A stretch of 64,000 bases of DNA, taken from NCBI GenBank assembly GCA_037103525.1, contig JAZKLR010000222.1, forward strand, positions 1,612,001 through 1,676,000. Reading direction: 5' to 3'. The notes under the pieces were generated by a model, which worked only from the letters and a program-made list of their open reading frames with translations, had not been told where the DNA came from and searched no databases. The stretch comes from Ganaspis brasiliensis (Eukaryota; Arthropoda; Insecta; Hymenoptera; Figitidae). The first letter of the stretch is position 1, and the number at the start of each line of letters is the position of its first letter. Below are positions 53,316-63,200 of this stretch, piece by piece. Made by a program: the position numbers and the translations under genes.

Positions 53316-56300
53316 AACATATTTATTTAAACACAAATAATTGCCGACCAGGGAACAAACCCCCTGGCCGGGTCATACATAAGATATACAATCGCAGAAA
53401 AATTATATTAGTTGGTACTACAGGGCACCAAGGTATTAAAAAAAATTATCATATATTTTATTTTAGAATTTTGTGTGTGAGACTATGCCACGGGCATCAT
53501 TAGTTGAGAATTAAGTCAGGTTAGTTAAATTATCGAGTTATTTAGAAGTAAATATTAGCATTCTCAACTATACTGTTTGATACCCGAGACATGTTCAACA
53601 TAAATGTCTCTCGACCACCTTATAGTATCAGAGACCATTAACTTTTTCATCAGGCCGGAGTACCAGGGACCCACTCCTAAATGTTTTAAGATTTCCTTAT
53701 TATTACAGTCCCAGGTACCCAACGCCCCCACAATGAAGGCGTTTAAATACACGGTGTAGCCCTTCTCCTGAAGGGAGAGGGCCATCGGCCTATACTTTTC
53801 CAATTTCTGGTCTCTGGCAATGCGGAACGCGTCCGGACCATTCTCAAAGGGGACGGTCACATCAATTATCGTAATTTGGAGTGACCCGTCATCCCTAATG
53901 ACAATGTCCGGGCGCAGTTGTGAAGAGCCCGCATCGACATCTCGAACAGTTTGGTTCTTTCTCACCTCCCCCGGGGCTTTGTTCGCTTTTATGAGTCTGT
54001 CAACGATGTTATCATGGCGCCTCGTAATTGCCTCCATGTGAGGCCTGCAATGGTTAATGGTGTGGGGCAATGTTTCGTTTGCGTCCCCACACCTTCTGCA
54101 CCGGGTATCCCTATCCGCTTGGCCTTTGAGGGCCCCGTTGAGCGGCAGGACATTCAGTCGTGCCCGGTGCACGAAGCGCCAATCAGCGAACCTGGTAAAG
54201 CTTCCTGTTCTTAAAAAGTGGTTGGAAGCTTTGTCCCCCGACGCGAGAGCATATACTTTCCCTTGGTCTTTCTTTTGTAACAGGGTCTCTAGATAGTGTT
54301 GTTGGGCGGCGTTCCGTAAGCGATATATAATTTGGGAACGCGCACCCGGAGGGATGATGACTCTTCTCCCTCTGCCACTGTTACACTCAAGGGACAGCTC
54401 TCCTCTCTCTTCGCACCAGGACCAGCGCACTCCAAGTTTGGAGGCCTGTCTCATGGCTGCGCTTCTTGCGTAGGACCATAGCGTTCTCTTAGTGCTCGAT
54501 GGTCCATCGAAAGGAGCCGAGCAATCGCCAGATAAAAACTGAGCGATCTCCGACATGCTCGGGTCCCTTCGAATACGCTCCTTGATTGCCGCTCGCACTG
54601 AGTCGAGTGCCATGCCTCGAATGACAGAATCATTCGAGGTTAATAATTTAAATATATGTGCTACTGAATACATGTCTAGCAGGTCCCCCAAAGGTAAGAG
54701 ACCTGCCCCTCCCATTCTGGGAGGTATAAAAACTAATTCGGCACTCGCTCTCTGTGGGAGCGACATCCAAGATTTCGTCCTCTTCTTAATGAGTTTATCC
54801 AAGCTCTTGAGTTCTGTTTTCTTTATCCTCGCCCCTCTGAGGATAAAGTCAAGCCTGGATAGGACGAAGACCGCCGTGGCCTCGATCTTTTGCCACGGGG
54901 TCAAGAGAGAATCATTAATTTTCTCCAAATATTCCCTAGCTTTTTCAAATGAGTTGATAGGGGATTGGAGAAATTTGGCGCCGGTAGGCACCCCGAGGTG
55001 GTCGTACGCTCCATCGAGGTCTAAAGTCTGGATGATACCACCACCCACACTCAGGTTGGATTGGCTTGCGCTTCCTCCAACCATATTTAGAGCAGCACAT
55101 TTGCTGGTGTTGATGCGCAGGCCGATGTCTGAGCAGAGTCTGTCGACCCTACTCAGAATCTCCTGCATGTGCCGCTCATTGGGAGCTAAGATGACGATAT
55201 CATCAGCGTACGCTAGAGCACGGATTTTCTTTCCAAACAGGTGGAAGCCCTCCCTACTCTCATCAATACCTCGTAACACTAGTTCAAAGACTAGGTTAAA
55301 GATGAGAGGGCTCAGTGGGCACCCCTGTTTGACGCCAGCGTTCATCTTTATTGCATTTGTTGTGCTGACGTCGTTTTTGATTTTTGTGGTACAGTCTTGA
55401 ATGGTATTCATTACCATTGCACAAGTCTCCTCAGGCAGGCCCAAGAGACTAAGGGCGTGACGAATGGTCTCATGCGGCACAGATGGAAAGGCATTTGCCA
55501 AGTCCAACCATGCGACAGTAAGACCCCTCCTCTTAACCCGGGCAAGCTGAATGGCTTCCTGCAGTACAAAGTTATGCTCGTAGCATCCTTCATACTGCAG
55601 AAAACCCTTCTGCGCCCATGATAGTCTCTTGTTTCTGCGGGCCCATTGTGCGATTCTATCTGACAGCACGGCTGTAAAAATTTTATACGCCGTGTTTGTC
55701 ATGGTAATGGGCCTCCAGTTACCTATCCTGGAAAGGTCCCCCTTCTTTTGCAAGAGGACTGTTGTTGATTCTTTCCAGGAGTTTGGAATCGCACTAAGGG
55801 CAATGCATGCGCCATATATATTTTTTAATATTTCTCCCGACGGATCCGCCTTTAAAAGAGTTGGATAGTATACTCCGTCGGGCCCTGGCGCGGTATTTTT
55901 CATTGCCCTTATCTTTTTGACAACCTCTTCGGTTGTCATTGGCCGGGACAGCTGTTCATTACTTTCCTGTTCAACAGGAGGTAACCTCAAGTTTCTTGGG
56001 AGGGCCTCAGCATTCAGATTAGGGGCTCTAAATATATCTTCATAATGTGTCTGAATGCTGGAGATGTTGATTGAGCAGGTTTTATTGCTGCCCTCCAGGA
56101 TTTGTTGGACCGCCCTTTTCTTGTTTTTTCGATAAGCTTTTTGTATCTTCCTGGCGGCCTCTTTTGTCGGGAGTACCCGATTATTACGTTGGGTACCTCC
56201 TCTGTGAGCTGTCTCTGGCTCCGGTTGGAGACTTTGTGCCAGAGAGGTAAACCTCTCTGCTACCACATTTAGGTGCTCCAAGGTGAGAATTGAACGCGAT

Positions 56301-58286
56301 TCTTGTTCGATGCGCGCTCTTATTTCGCGCGTGTCGTCACCCACATTCACGCGTTGATTATTCACATTCATATCGTTATTTTCGGGAGGGATACTTACAT
56401 TATTATTATTTCCTAGTGTTCTTTCATCCCGACGACCAGGTTGATGTTCTGCAGGGTCGTCAGTTTCCTCCTCCATGATTGGAAGGAGAGCCCCTCCTCT
56501 CCTTATTCCTATCTCTGGACTTACTTCAGGAGGCGCCTCTGGAGAGTCGGCACTCCCAACCCCCTGTACATTATCCAAGGCATCGTGTCTATTTGCCAGC
56601 AGATGGCGTTGCTGGCTTCGTCCTTGGTTTTCTGGCATTTGAAGGGGGGAACTGTGTATTACACCCCCAGTTGGAGCAGTGCTGGGGGCGGGTGGCAGTC
56701 TTTCAATTTGTGGTTCATCAGGCCCCCCCCTCTCCACTTCACGTGGGGACAGTGGCGGCGGCTGTCGTACTTCGTCTGGTGGGGGCGGTTGGGAGACCTC
56801 GTCAACATTGGTTTCCCCGTCAGTGTTGTCCAGAAACAGGGTCCTCCGTCTGGCTCTCCTTTGCCGGTCGCTTCGTGCGGCCGGCCTAGACGACCCCTCC
56901 ACTGGTGGTTGTGTTCTTGTAGTGGGGGTCGCCGGGATGCTATCTTGTGACACACGTCTATTATTTCTATCTATTGCATCCCTCCTTCGTCGAGTGGCAA
57001 CCCTCTCGGCGATGCTTTCATCCCGAGGGGGTGTCACTATAATCACATTCACCCTTTCCACGACCTCTGGGGTGAGTGTGGCATTCCCGTTCCGATCCTC
57101 CGGTGCATTATTATTTATATTATTAATATTATCATTATTAATATTTAAATTTATATTATTATTATCATTTTGCCCGTCGCCATTATTTTCAATATTATCA
57201 GTAATATTTAAGGCATTTACATTGGCGACGGGCAACGGAGGAGCCGGCCCCGCCAAGACCTGTTGTCGGCCATCATGCTCCTCTTTGTAGTGTTGGATGG
57301 CCGACTTCCTTGGATATTTTGTTTTACCCACAAAATCGCAATCCCTACATTTGAACTTATGCTCAAATGTGAGTTGCTTGTGGGTAAGTTTTAGGTGCTT
57401 GACGAGGTCCATGAATTTTTTAAAAATTCCGGCTCGTCCGTTATTTTTCAATGGCCTCCCCACAAATTGTGGGGGGCAAAAAGTGCACCGAAATTCTTCG
57501 GGCTCGGGAATGGTCCACACTAGTTCCACAACCATTATGAATGGCGTGTGGAACTACCTACGCTAAGAATAAATTAAATAAATAAATAAAACAATTCCCT
57601 GTCACAGACAGGAAGTCGATAATAAAATATAAATTAAATAACAAATAAATTAAAACAATATTAGACAACAGACAGCCGATGTCAATAAAAAACAGTAAAA
57701 CCTTTGTCAAAATAGTGCTGCCTGTTGCCAGTCGCAGCAATAACAATAAAACTGTTTAAGGTAAATAGTCAATAAAAAAGTAAAAATAACGAAAAATAAA
57801 AAGAAAATAATTATAGTTAGTTAATTAATAAGAAAAGGAAAAAAGAATAAGGAAAAATAGAAAATAAGAAAAAATAAATAAATAAATAAATAAGTAAATA
57901 AAGAAATAAATAAATAAAGGGACAATATAAATAATAATATATAAAGGACAAAAATAAAACACAAGTTAAAATGTATAAGGACAAATAAAACACTGACACG
58001 AAAATAAATAAAAACTCTAAATCTAATTAAAACAAATGTCAGTTTTTAAAACAATAAATAATAATAATTTAATTAAAATAAATTTGACTATTAAAAAACA
58101 GTATGTCGCGTGTTTTGGTTAAAATTTATCCCTAAGCTAATCCCAGGGTCTTCACACTAGTGACGACACACGCGAATAAAACGATCGAGAGACTACGGCC
58201 CTGTAGTACCTTACGCTGCGATTCGTTCCCACTTATTTTATTAGATAGCAAAATCGGCCGGCGATTTTGCTGTGGGAACGTATGTC
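53316..58286 (-). mobile_element. R2-type U2-targeting non-LTR retrotransposon, subfamily B, copy 1 (4.97 kb)
   Basis: 3' junction with U2 at 53315/53316; 5' limit at the TATCTGTAGTC edge (58287). ORF 53564-57535, 3'UTR about 250 bp, 5'UTR about 750 bp. Nearly identical to the element at 60242 onward in the reverse transcriptase and endonuclease, with differences concentrated in the N-terminal linker. Confidence 0.88.
53564..57535 (-). CDS. R2-type retrotransposon polyprotein, subfamily B, copy 1
   Basis: 1323 aa, uninterrupted, starting MVVELVWTIPEPEEFRCTFC. Fingers: CTFC with KHLKLTH (C17, C20) and CRDC with HYKEEH. The Pro/Asn/Arg-rich linker is longer than in subfamily A. Reverse transcriptase motifs: GNWRPITMTN, WLDLANAFPSVPHETI, GVKQGCPLSPLIFNL and ALAYADDIVILAP near residue 774. 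CCHC motif CRRCGDANETLPHTINHC near 1145; endonuclease RPDIVIRD near 1207, IIDVTVPFENG near 1225 and the later RDQKLEKY lysine. The protein should nick and reverse-transcribe into U2 DNA, judged from the family and from the junction. All catalytic residues are present. Confidence 0.95.
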   Translation of the reverse strand: MVVELVWTIPEPEEFRCTFCPPQFVGRPLKNNGRAGIFKKFMDLVKHLKLTHKQLTFEHKFKCRDCDFVGKTKYPRKSAIQHYKEEHDGRQQVLAGPAPPLPVANVNALNITDNIENNGDGQNDNNNINLNINNDNINNINNNAPEDRNGNATLTPEVVERVNVIIVTPPRDESIAERVATRRRRDAIDRNNRRVSQDSIPATPTTRTQPPVEGSSRPAARSDRQRRARRRTLFLDNTDGETNVDEVSQPPPPDEVRQPPPLSPREVERGGPDEPQIERLPPAPSTAPTGGVIHSSPLQMPENQGRSQQRHLLANRHDALDNVQGVGSADSPEAPPEVSPEIGIRRGGALLPIMEEETDDPAEHQPGRRDERTLGNNNNVSIPPENNDMNVNNQRVNVGDDTREIRARIEQESRSILTLEHLNVVAERFTSLAQSLQPEPETAHRGGTQRNNRVLPTKEAARKIQKAYRKNKKRAVQQILEGSNKTCSINISSIQTHYEDIFRAPNLNAEALPRNLRLPPVEQESNEQLSRPMTTEEVVKKIRAMKNTAPGPDGVYYPTLLKADPSGEILKNIYGACIALSAIPNSWKESTTVLLQKKGDLSRIGNWRPITMTNTAYKIFTAVLSDRIAQWARRNKRLSWAQKGFLQYEGCYEHNFVLQEAIQLARVKRRGLTVAWLDLANAFPSVPHETIRHALSLLGLPEETCAMVMNTIQDCTTKIKNDVSTTNAIKMNAGVKQGCPLSPLIFNLVFELVLRGIDESREGFHLFGKKIRALAYADDIVILAPNERHMQEILSRVDRLCSDIGLRINTSKCAALNMVGGSASQSNLSVGGGIIQTLDLDGAYDHLGVPTGAKFLQSPINSFEKAREYLEKINDSLLTPWQKIEATAVFVLSRLDFILRGARIKKTELKSLDKLIKKRTKSWMSLPQRASAELVFIPPRMGGAGLLPLGDLLDMYSVAHIFKLLTSNDSVIRGMALDSVRAAIKERIRRDPSMSEIAQFLSGDCSAPFDGPSSTKRTLWSYARSAAMRQASKLGVRWSWCEERGELSLECNSGRGRRVIIPPGARSQIIYRLRNAAQQHYLETLLQKKDQGKVYALASGDKASNHFLRTGSFTRFADWRFVHRARLNVLPLNGALKGQADRDTRCRRCGDANETLPHTINHCRPHMEAITRRHDNIVDRLIKANKAPGEVRKNQTVRDVDAGSSQLRPDIVIRDDGSLQITIIDVTVPFENGPDAFRIARDQKLEKYRPMALSLQEKGYTVYLNAFIVGALGTWDCNNKEILKHLGVGPWYSGLMKKLMVSDTIRWSRDIYVEHVSGIKQYS

Positions 58287-60090
58287 TATCTGTAGTCAAT
58301 AAATAAAAGAGTAAAGTTAAAAAAATTCGTCCTAATGACACACTCGCAAAATGTATTAAATAAATAATAAACAAAGAACAATAAATAAATAAGAAACAAT
58401 AACAATAAATATAATACAGTAAAAACAGTTAAAATATATAAAATAGTGTGTCAAAAAATGGTTAAAATCTGTCAGGTTGTAGCTATGCAGACGCAATTCG
58501 CACGAAAAATACAATAAATAAACAAATAAAGAGATAAATAAAACAATATAACAGTATAAAATAATAATTTAAACAATTCTATAACATAAAAATTTAAAGA
58601 AATTAAAAATTTGCGTCAGTTTAACGAAAAAATAAGGTCATAATAAAATTACAAAAACTACAGTAAATAATAATAAATTAACAATAAAAACAATTAAGAT
58701 GATTAAATTAAAGACCTTGCTACACAACCTGACAGAATGCGCATAAAAAATTTGGACGAAAAACGGTTAAAATTGTATTTAAAATTACCAGTCGGCCGTT
58801 GAACAGGCGCTCACGTACACGCCTGTCAACTTTAGTTGTGTGTGTCACCCGTTGGAAAAGACTCAACTCAAGAGAATATTTAATATTAAAAATAAAAATC
58901 TATAATTTTAATCCTAGGGACACCAAATTTTGGGGGGAGGCACAAAAAAATAAAACAAAAAAGACTATCTAATTGAATTTGTTAAAAAATAAAAAACTGA
59001 GGCTACAGGGGGGGTTAAAGATGTCCAAACGGGCGAACACGTGGTGACAAACAAATAGAAAAACAATAAAAAATAAAAAACTAACACCACAGATTGGACC
59101 GACTGGTGGTCAGGAGCAACATTCGCAAAAATCAGCGATGTTGCTCTTGTCAATTTGATAAAAAAGAGAAGTGAAGTTCCACTTCCGGTCCACGTGGTGA
59201 ATAAACCACGTATTTTTATTTAAAATTTGTGTGAGAACCACCGGACAGAATAAATAAATAATTTATAGGACTTACCAGGACAATAAAAAACAGCTACTGG
59301 ACAGACTAACGACCAATAAAAAACAACAACAAAGGAATAAATAAACAAATTAAACACTACGTCGCTAGTCAAAAAGAAATTAAAGAAATTAAACGTTAAA
59401 ATTTAAAATAAAATTGTCAGAACTTGCGATAAAATTACAACATTAGAAAATAAATAAAGTTAAATATATTTAAATAAATGATAAATCAATAAAATAAAAG
59501 TTAATAAATAAAAACGAGAAAGATAAGACAAGTTACGGTTAAAAACTAAAAAATAATAAATTAAGGACAAGACAAGAAATAAATTAATAAATTAATAAGT
59601 TAATAAATAAATAAAACAAACAAGTTCTGATGGCAAGTCAAAAGTTAAAATTAAAAGTTAAAATAAAATAAATTAAAGTTAAAATTTAAAGTCAAATCCA
59701 AGATGGAAGTCAAAATCCAAAATGGCGGTGGTCTCCAAAATGGTGATCGCTCCTCGACACCTCCTCGTTGGGCGGAGCTCCTTGTGTGGGAGGGATGACA
59801 AGAGGCCCCCCGTGGGGCGCGAAAAACAGGATACACCCCTCACAGAGAAGACTGCGAGGGGGGACTCACCACTGCCTAACGTAATCCAACCACGGGGGGA
59901 AGCACTGGTCACACACTCGCGCACAATTCACTACCGCACAATTCTCGCGAAAATAAAACAGCGGACTTAGGGTGAAACGCGAGAATTTCAAAGTGATTTT
60001 TGGAAGCCTCTTCGCGAAAAAAATAAAAAAAAATAAAAAAAAAAAAAAAAAAAGCTAAAGTAAAAATAAGTTAATATTAAAAAACGGTTA
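58287..60090. repeat. Array spacer, copy 3
   Basis: Homologous to 44441-46312 and 51313-53164. Landmarks: TGACACACTCGCA at about 58336, hairpins at 58798-58830 and 59114-59146, GC-rich block at 59720-59950, AATTCTCGCG/CGCGAGAATT hairpin at about 59940-59988, inverted U2-like 15-mer at 59994-60008. Confidence 0.75.
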
Positions 60091-60241
60091 TTGGGCCGTA
60101 CACTGCGGTACTGCAATGCAGAGACAACCCGTGGCAGAGTCGGAGCAAGCCCCAGACACTCCGCCGGCTTCCAAAAATCAGTTCGATATTCTGGTTCTCC
60201 GATGGAGAACGTATCAGATATCAAGCTGATAAGAACAGATA
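60091..60241 (-). ncRNA. U2 snRNA 3' fragment, copy 3 (151 nt)
   Basis: Same sequence as the copies at 46313 and 53165, adjoining the element 3' end at 60242. Confidence 0.93.
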
Positions 60242-63200
60242 AACATATTTATTTAAAAACACAAATAATTGCCGACCAGGGAACAATCCCCCTGGCCGGG
60301 TCATACATAAAATATATAATCGCAGAAAAATTATATTAGTTGGTACTACAGGGCACCGAAGTATTAAGAAATTATAATATATTTTACTTTATCATTGTGT
60401 ATGTAAGACCATGCCACAGGCACCATTAGTTGAGAATTAAGTCAAGTTGGATTATCGAGTTATTTAGAAGTAAATATTAGCATTCTCAACTATATTGTTT
60501 GATGCCCGAGACATGTTCCACATAAATGTCTCTCGACCATCTTATAGTGTCAGAGACCATTAACTTTTTCATTAGGCCGGAGTACCAGGGACCCACTCCT
60601 AAATGTTTCAAGATTTCCTGATTATTACGGTCCCAGGTACCCAACGCCCCCACAATGAAGGCGTTCAAATACACGGTGTAGCCCTTCTCCTGAAGGGAGA
60701 GGGCCATCGGCCTATACTTTTCCAATTTCTGGTCTCTGGCAATGCGGAATGCGCCCGGACCATTCTCAAAAGGGACGGTCACATCAATTATCGTAATTTG
60801 GAGTGACCCGTCATCCCTAATGACAATGTCCGGGCGAAGTTGTGAAGAGCCCGCATCGACGTCTCGAACAGTTTGGTTTTTTCTCACCTCCCCCGGGGCT
60901 TTGTTCGCTTTTATGAGTCTGTCAACGATGTTATCATGGCGCCTCGTAATTGCCTCCATATGAGGCCTGCAATGATTTATGTTGTGGGGCAATGTTTCGT
61001 TTGCGTCCCCACACCTTCTGCACCGGGTATCCCTATCCGCTTGGCCTTTAAGGGCTCCATTAAGCGGAAGGACGTTCAATCGTGCCCGGTGCACGAAGCG
61101 CCAGTCAGCGAACCTTGTAAAGCTTCCTGTTCTTAGAAAATGGTTGGAAGCTTTGTCCCCCGACGCGAGAGCATATACTTTCCCTTGGTCTTTCTTTTGT
61201 AACAGGGTCTCCAGATAGTGTTGTTGGGCGGCGTTCCGTAAGCGATATATAATTTGGGAACGCGCACCCGGAGGGATGATGACTCTTCTCCCTCTGCCAC
61301 TGTTACACTCAAGGGACAGCTCTCCTCTCTCCTCGCACCAGGACCAGCGCACTCCAATTCTGGAGGCCTGTCTCATGGCTGCGCTTCTTGCGTAGGACCA
61401 AAGAGTTCTCTTAGTGCTCGATGGTCCATCGAAAGGAGCCGAGCAATCGCCAGATAGAAACTGAGCGATCTCCGACATGCTCGGGTCCCTTCGAATACGC
61501 TCCTTGATTGCCGCTCGCACTGAGTCGAGTGCCATGCCTCGAATGACAGGATCATTCGAGGTAAGTAATTTAAATATATGCGCTACTGAATACATGTCCA
61601 GCAGGTCTCCCAAAGGTAGGAGACCTGCCCCTCCCATTTTGGGAGGTATAAAAACTAATTCGGCACTCGCTCTCTGTGGGAGCGACATCCAAGATTTCGT
61701 CCTTTTCTTTATGAGTTTATCCAGGCTTTTTAGCTCAGTCTTCTTTATCCTCGCCCCTCTGAGGATAAAGTCAAGCCTGGATAGGACGAAGACCGCCGTG
61801 GCCTCGATCTTTTGCCACGGGGTCAAGAGAGAGTCATTAATTTTCTCCAAATATTCCCTAGCTTTTTCAAATGAGTTGATAGGGGATTGGAGAAATTTGG
61901 CGCCGGTAGGCACCCCGAGGTGGTCGTACGCTCCATCGAGGTCTAAAGTCTGGATGACACCACCACCCACACTCAGGTTGGATTGGCTTGCGCTTCCTCC
62001 AACCATATTTAGAGCAGCACATTTGCTGGTGTTGATGCGCAGGCCGATGTCCGAGCAGAGTCTGTCGACCCTACTCAGAATCTCCTGCATGTGCCGCTCA
62101 TTGGAAGCTAAGATGACGATATCATCAGCGTACGCTAGAGCACGGATTTTCTTTCCAAACAGGTGGAAGCCCTCCCCACTCTCATCAATACCTCGCAACA
62201 CTAGTTCGAAGACTAGGTTGAAGATGAGAGGGCTCAGTGGGCACCCCTGTTTGACGCCAGCATTCATCTTTATTGCATTTGTTGTGCTGACGTCATTCTT
62301 TATTTTTGTGGTGCAATCTTGTATGGTATTCATTACCATTGCACAAGTCTCCTCAGGCAGGCCCAAGAGACTAAGGGCGTGACGAATGGTCTCATGCGGC
62401 ACAGATGGAAAGGCATTTGCCAAATCCAGCCATGCGACAGTAAGGCCCCTCCTCTTAACCCGGGCAAGCTGAATGGCTTCCTGCAGTACAAAGTTATGCT
62501 CGTAGCATCCTTCATACTGAAGAAAACCCTTCTGCGCCCATGATAGTCTCTTGTTTCTGCGGGCCCATTGTGCGATTCTGTCTGACAACACGGCTGTAAA
62601 AATTTTATACGCCGTGTTTGTCATGGTAATGGGCCTCCAATTACCTATCCTGGAAAGGTCCCCCTTCTTTTGCAAGAGGACTGTCGTTGATTCTTTCCAG
62701 GAGTTTGGAATCGCACTAAGGGCAATGCATGCGCCATATATATTTTTTAATATTTCTCCCGACGGATCCGCCTTTAGGAGAGTTGGATAGTATACTCCGT
62801 CGGGCCCTGGCGCGGTATTTTTCATTGCCCTTATCTTTTTGACAACCTCTTCTGTTGTCATTGGCCGAGACAGCTCCTCGTTACTTTCCTGTTCTACAGG
62901 AGGTAACCTCAGGTTTCTTGGGAGGGCCTCAGCATTCAGATTAGGGGCTCTAAATACATCTTCATAATGTGTCTGAATGCTGGAGATGTTAATGGAGCAG
63001 GTCTTATTGCTGCCCTCCAGGATTTGTTGGACCGCCCTTTTCTTGTTTTTCCGATACATTTTTTGTATCTTAGTGGCGGCCTCTTTTGTCGGGAGTACCC
63101 GATTGTTACGCTGGGTACCTCCTCTATGAGCTGTCTCTGGCTCCGGTTGGAGACTTTGTGCCAGAGAGGTAAATCTCTCTGCTACCACATTTAGGTGCTC

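Noticed and set aside
53495..53520. TTAATTCTCAACT on the minus strand as a snRNA promoter (PSEA) for the U2 fragments
   Set aside because: It resembles an insect PSEA but lies ~190 bp from the U2 fragment rather than ~60 bp from a start, within the element 3'UTR, and is not clear in copy 1.
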